Of a stretch of DNA of 8,864 nt, positions 6,128 through 8,864 are shown piece by piece (position 1 is the stretch's first letter; every line of letters begins with the position of its first letter). The translations under genes were made by a program, and so were the position numbers. The DNA is from JAATFY01 sp049276515. Its GTDB lineage: Bacteria > Pseudomonadota > Alphaproteobacteria > UBA9219. The notes under the pieces were generated by a model. The model ran no database searches. It was not told the origin of the DNA and was given only the letters and a program-made list of their open reading frames with translations. The DNA is taken from the NCBI GenBank assembly GCA_049276515.1, contig JBASWO010000014.1, positions 1 through 8,864 of the forward strand. The letters run 5' to 3'.

Positions 6128-6604
6128 TTAGCGAAACTCTACTTTGACAACTTCGTAGGATTTACCACCTTTTGGTGTATTAACCTCGACAGTGTCTTTA
6201 ACTGTCTTGTTAATTAAGGCACGCGCCAAAGGTGAGCCAATCGATAAAAGACCAGCTTTAATATTCGATTCGTCTTCACCGACAATCTGGTAAACAACTT
6301 TATCTTCGGTATCATTATCGATAAGAGTGACTGTCGCACCAAATTTGACAATTTTACCGTCAAGTTTTGAAGCATCGATAACTTCGGCGCGGCTAATTTT
6401 ATCTTCCAGTTCTTGGATGCGGCCCTCAATAAAACTTTGGCGCTCTCTTGCTGCGGTATATTCCGCATTTTCTGACAAATCACCATGCTCACGTGCTTCT
6501 GCAATCGCCTTGATCACAGAAGGACGCTCATGACCCTTTAAATTTTTTAGTTCTTCTTCAAGCCGGTCATAGCCAAGCTTAGTCATAGGTACTTTGTCGG
6601 TCAT
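6128..6604 (-). CDS. greA: Transcription elongation factor GreA
   Basis: Binds the secondary channel of RNA polymerase and stimulates cleavage of backtracked RNA, rescuing stalled complexes. The 158-residue protein matches the E. coli length. The N-terminal coiled-coil hairpin contains EAREHGDLSENAEY, with Asp42 and Glu45 at the tip as catalytic acidic residues. The C-terminal globular domain contains SIGSPLARALINK (usually G rather than A in this stretch) and ends in KGGKSYEVVKVEF. I place the start at the second of two adjacent ATGs (6602-6604), 5 bases after TGAGG; the first (6605-6607) is too close to that site, and a GTG at 6632-6634 would add an unlikely MFCFFQ leader. carB lies 69 bp upstream on the same strand, a pairing common in alphaproteobacteria, with dedA downstream. 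Confidence 0.98.
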   Translation of the reverse strand: MTDKVPMTKLGYDRLEEELKNLKGHERPSVIKAIAEAREHGDLSENAEYTAARERQSFIEGRIQELEDKISRAEVIDASKLDGKIVKFGATVTLIDNDTEDKVVYQIVGEDESNIKAGLLSIGSPLARALINKTVKDTVEVNTPKGGKSYEVVKVEFR

Positions 6605-6636
6605 CATTGCCTCAGTTTGAAAAAAGCAAAACACTC

Positions 6637-6660
6637 CCTCAGCATTAAGCTATGCTGAAG
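6637..6660 (-). terminator. Stem-loop between carB and greA
   Basis: On the carB strand, CTTCAGCAT and ATGCTGAGG form a 9-bp stem (one U-G) with loop AGCTTA, starting 13 bases after the carB stop. GAGTGTTTTGCTTTTTT follows, so the U-tract is offset and interrupted. It may be a leaky terminator or attenuator that lowers greA expression relative to carB, or a processing site. Confidence 0.4.
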
Positions 6661-6673
6661 TGACATCTCTTTT

Positions 6674-8864
6674 TTAGGACGCCTTAAGATAATCCTGAAG
6701 CGAAGTAACTTCAAGAGTGCCTGTATGTAAAGCGGAAATAGCTGCAATAGCAGCTCTTGCACCAGGCATAGTGGTATAAAGGGGTATTCCCCGCGTCAAG
6801 GCCGTACGGCGAATACTAAAACTATCCGACATGCTTTGTGCGCCTTCTGTGGTCGTGTTGATAATCATTTGCACTTCGTCATTAATCATCGCATCCACAA
6901 TATGCGGCTGTCCCTCAAACACTTTGTTGACCTTCTTAACCGGCACACCAGCCTCCTTGAGGGCTGACGCCGTTCCACCTGTAGCAATCAGATCAAAGCC
7001 AAGATTGATAAGTTGCAAGGCCATAACAATAACGGCCGCTTTGTCACGATCCTTGACTGAAATAAAGCACGTTCCCTTCATGGGCAGCTTGATGCTGGAA
7101 CTCATTTGTCCCTTAGCAAAAGCTCGAGCAAAATCGACATCTATACCCATAACTTCACCCGTAGATTTCATCTCAGGGCCCAACACAACGTCAACGCCAG
7201 GAAAGCGGGCAAAAGGAAAGACGGCTTCTTTGACAGCTACATGCTTATAGGTATTGGCGCGAAGACCAAAGGAAGCCAGACTTTCACCTGCCATAACACG
7301 CGCCGCTATTTTCGCGATGGCATTACCTGTTGCCTTAGCTACAAACGGTACCGTGCGGCTGGCACGGGGATTCACTTCAAGAATATATATATCCTTATCC
7401 TTAACCGCGAACTGCACATTCATAAGGCCCACGACATTAATAGATTTGGCTAATAATTCCGATTGCCGGGCAATTTCCTTAACAATCTCTGGCGGTAGAG
7501 AATGGGGTGGCAAAACACAGGAGCTATCACCGGAGTGAATACCGGCTTCTTCGATATGCTCCATAATTCCAGCGACAAAGACTGTATCTTTATCGGCTAC
7601 AACATCCACATCAACCTCAATAGCATCTTGGAGATAATAATCGATGAGAACTGGGTTTGTGCCTGATACATAAACGGCTTTTTGCGTGTAGCGACGCAGC
7701 CCCTCTACATCATGAACAATTTCCATAGCACGGCCACCCAAGACATAGGATGGACGGATAACAACCGGATAGCCGATTTGAGCAGCAACTTTTTCAGCCT
7801 CTTCAAGACTACGGGCCAAACCATTCGCTGGCTGTTTAAGTTTAATTTTTTTCAGAAGAGCCTGAAAGCGCTCGCGGTCTTCAGCGAGATCGATTGCATC
7901 TGGCGATGTTCCAAGGATAGGAATTTTCTGCTCTTGCAAGGCATGCGCTAATTTAAGTGGTGTCTGGCCACCAAACTGAACAATGACCCCCAATAAAGTG
8001 CCTTTTGTTTGCTCTTTACGGATGATTTCAATAACATCTTCATTGGTCAAAGGCTCAAAATACAGGCGATCAGATGTATCATAATCTGTAGAAACCGTTT
8101 CTGGATTACAATTGACCATGATGGTTTCATAGCCTACTTCGCGCAGCGCCATAACTGCATGCACACAACAGTAATCAAACTCGATGCCCTGCCCGATACG
8201 ATTTGGTCCACCACCTAAAATGATGACTTTCTTTTTGTCTGTGGGCTCAGCCTCACATTGCGCGGGCGTCATGCCATTTCCTTCATACGTCGAGTAAAGG
8301 TAAGGCGTAGAAGAAGCAAATTCAGCACCACACGTATCTATACGCTTATAGACAGGGGTTATGTTCAATTTACGACGCATGGCGGTGATGGAACTCTCGT
8401 CCTTCTCGGCCAATTGACCCAAACGCTTATCACTGAAACCCATTTGTTTTAGCATCTGCCAACCATAAGCATCTTTTGGCAGACCTTTTTCTCGAACTGA
8501 CTTTTCTGTTTCAACAATTTCAGCAATTTGCTCGAGAAACCAAGTGTCATATTTGCAGATCGCATTAATTTGCGTAACACTCATACCGCGACGCAAGGCC
8601 TCTGCTATGACGAGAATACGATCTGGCGTTGGCTTAGCCAAAGCAGCATGAATACTGCTCTGATCTGCGTCCTTCATCGCACGCATTTCATTAAATCCAG
8701 ACAAGCCTATCTCAAGTCCCCGCAAAGCCTTTTGCATAGATTCCTGAAAAGTACGGCCAATAGCCATTACTTCGCCTACAGACTTCATAGCAGTGGTCAA
8801 AGTTGGATCCGTGCCAGGGAATTTTTCAAAAGCAAAACGTGGAATTTTTGTAACAACATAATCG
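6674..8864 (-). CDS. carB: Carbamoyl phosphate synthase large subunit (C-terminal two-thirds; 5' end outside window)
   Basis: Makes carbamoyl phosphate from bicarbonate, ammonia (delivered by the CarA glutaminase) and two ATP, for pyrimidine and arginine synthesis. The frame stays open to the window edge, where DYVVTKIPRFAFEKFPG is the standard end of the first ATP-grasp half. The gene is therefore 5'-truncated by the window, not broken: about 729 residues are visible and roughly 350 are missing compared with the usual 1,070-1,100. The helical oligomerisation domain follows, then the second ATP-grasp half (GGGPNRIGQGIEFDYCCVHA, MVNCNPETVSTDYDTSDRLYFEP, FGGQTPLKLA, VRPSYVLGGRAM-like RPSYVLGGRAM, and EVNPRASRTVPFV). 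It ends in an MGS-like allosteric domain with ATGGTA and KKVNKV, the region that binds UMP/IMP and ornithine in E. coli. greA lies downstream on the same strand. carA is not visible. Confidence 0.98.
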   Translation of the reverse strand, partial: DYVVTKIPRFAFEKFPGTDPTLTTAMKSVGEVMAIGRTFQESMQKALRGLEIGLSGFNEMRAMKDADQSSIHAALAKPTPDRILVIAEALRRGMSVTQINAICKYDTWFLEQIAEIVETEKSVREKGLPKDAYGWQMLKQMGFSDKRLGQLAEKDESSITAMRRKLNITPVYKRIDTCGAEFASSTPYLYSTYEGNGMTPAQCEAEPTDKKKVIILGGGPNRIGQGIEFDYCCVHAVMALREVGYETIMVNCNPETVSTDYDTSDRLYFEPLTNEDVIEIIRKEQTKGTLLGVIVQFGGQTPLKLAHALQEQKIPILGTSPDAIDLAEDRERFQALLKKIKLKQPANGLARSLEEAEKVAAQIGYPVVIRPSYVLGGRAMEIVHDVEGLRRYTQKAVYVSGTNPVLIDYYLQDAIEVDVDVVADKDTVFVAGIMEHIEEAGIHSGDSSCVLPPHSLPPEIVKEIARQSELLAKSINVVGLMNVQFAVKDKDIYILEVNPRASRTVPFVAKATGNAIAKIAARVMAGESLASFGLRANTYKHVAVKEAVFPFARFPGVDVVLGPEMKSTGEVMGIDVDFARAFAKGQMSSSIKLPMKGTCFISVKDRDKAAVIVMALQLINLGFDLIATGGTASALKEAGVPVKKVNKVFEGQPHIVDAMINDEVQMIINTTTEGAQSMSDSFSIRRTALTRGIPLYTTMPGARAAIAAISALHTGTLEVTSLQDYLKAS

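Noticed and set aside
6831..8452. Several plus-strand open frames of 64-139 codons opposite carB
   Set aside because: They lie antisense to highly conserved carB codons, have no family-like sequence or ribosome binding sites, and are shadows of its codon use.

Overview
The window comes from an alphaproteobacterium with moderate GC (roughly mid-40s per cent by eye). The evidence is a ChpT-type phosphotransferase with a palindromic CtrA-like box beside it, an NAD kinase carrying the RPRRW and ERI..EQF signatures that I associate with the alphaproteobacterial branch, the carB-greA order, and an ABC exporter of the MsbA-related type. The GC is low for Caulobacterales or Rhizobiales, so a Rhodospirillales-like or uncultured lineage is possible; the order cannot be fixed from this window.

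Layout, left to right. (1) chpT (minus) and nadK (plus) diverge from a 141-bp region holding GTTAA-N7-TTAAC, a perfect symmetric CtrA-type site. nadK is followed after 23 bp by a small Tyr/Cys-rich lipoprotein gene with a strong ribosome binding site, so the two probably form an operon. (2) acpP-fabF (minus) meets that operon tail to tail with one base between stop codons. (3) A 247-bp divergent region separates acpP from an MsbA-like half-size ABC exporter (plus). (4) carB (5' end outside the window), greA and a DedA-family membrane protein read leftward. dedA ends inside the exporter gene, giving a 62-bp antisense overlap of 3' ends.

Most genes are core housekeeping: fatty acid synthesis, NADP supply, carbamoyl phosphate synthesis, transcript cleavage and membrane transport. 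ChpT links the left end to the CckA-ChpT-CtrA phosphorelay. The CtrA-like box suggests that chpT, and perhaps NADP synthesis, is under CtrA control.

I found no tRNA, rRNA, CRISPR array, transposon or phage gene. The less ordinary signals are regulatory or architectural: the CtrA-like box, a near-leaderless nadK start, a 20-bp perfect palindrome at the 3' end of nadK, stem-loops over the stop codons at both tail-to-tail junctions, and the lipoprotein, which I do not recognise. I see no convincing undescribed multi-gene system.
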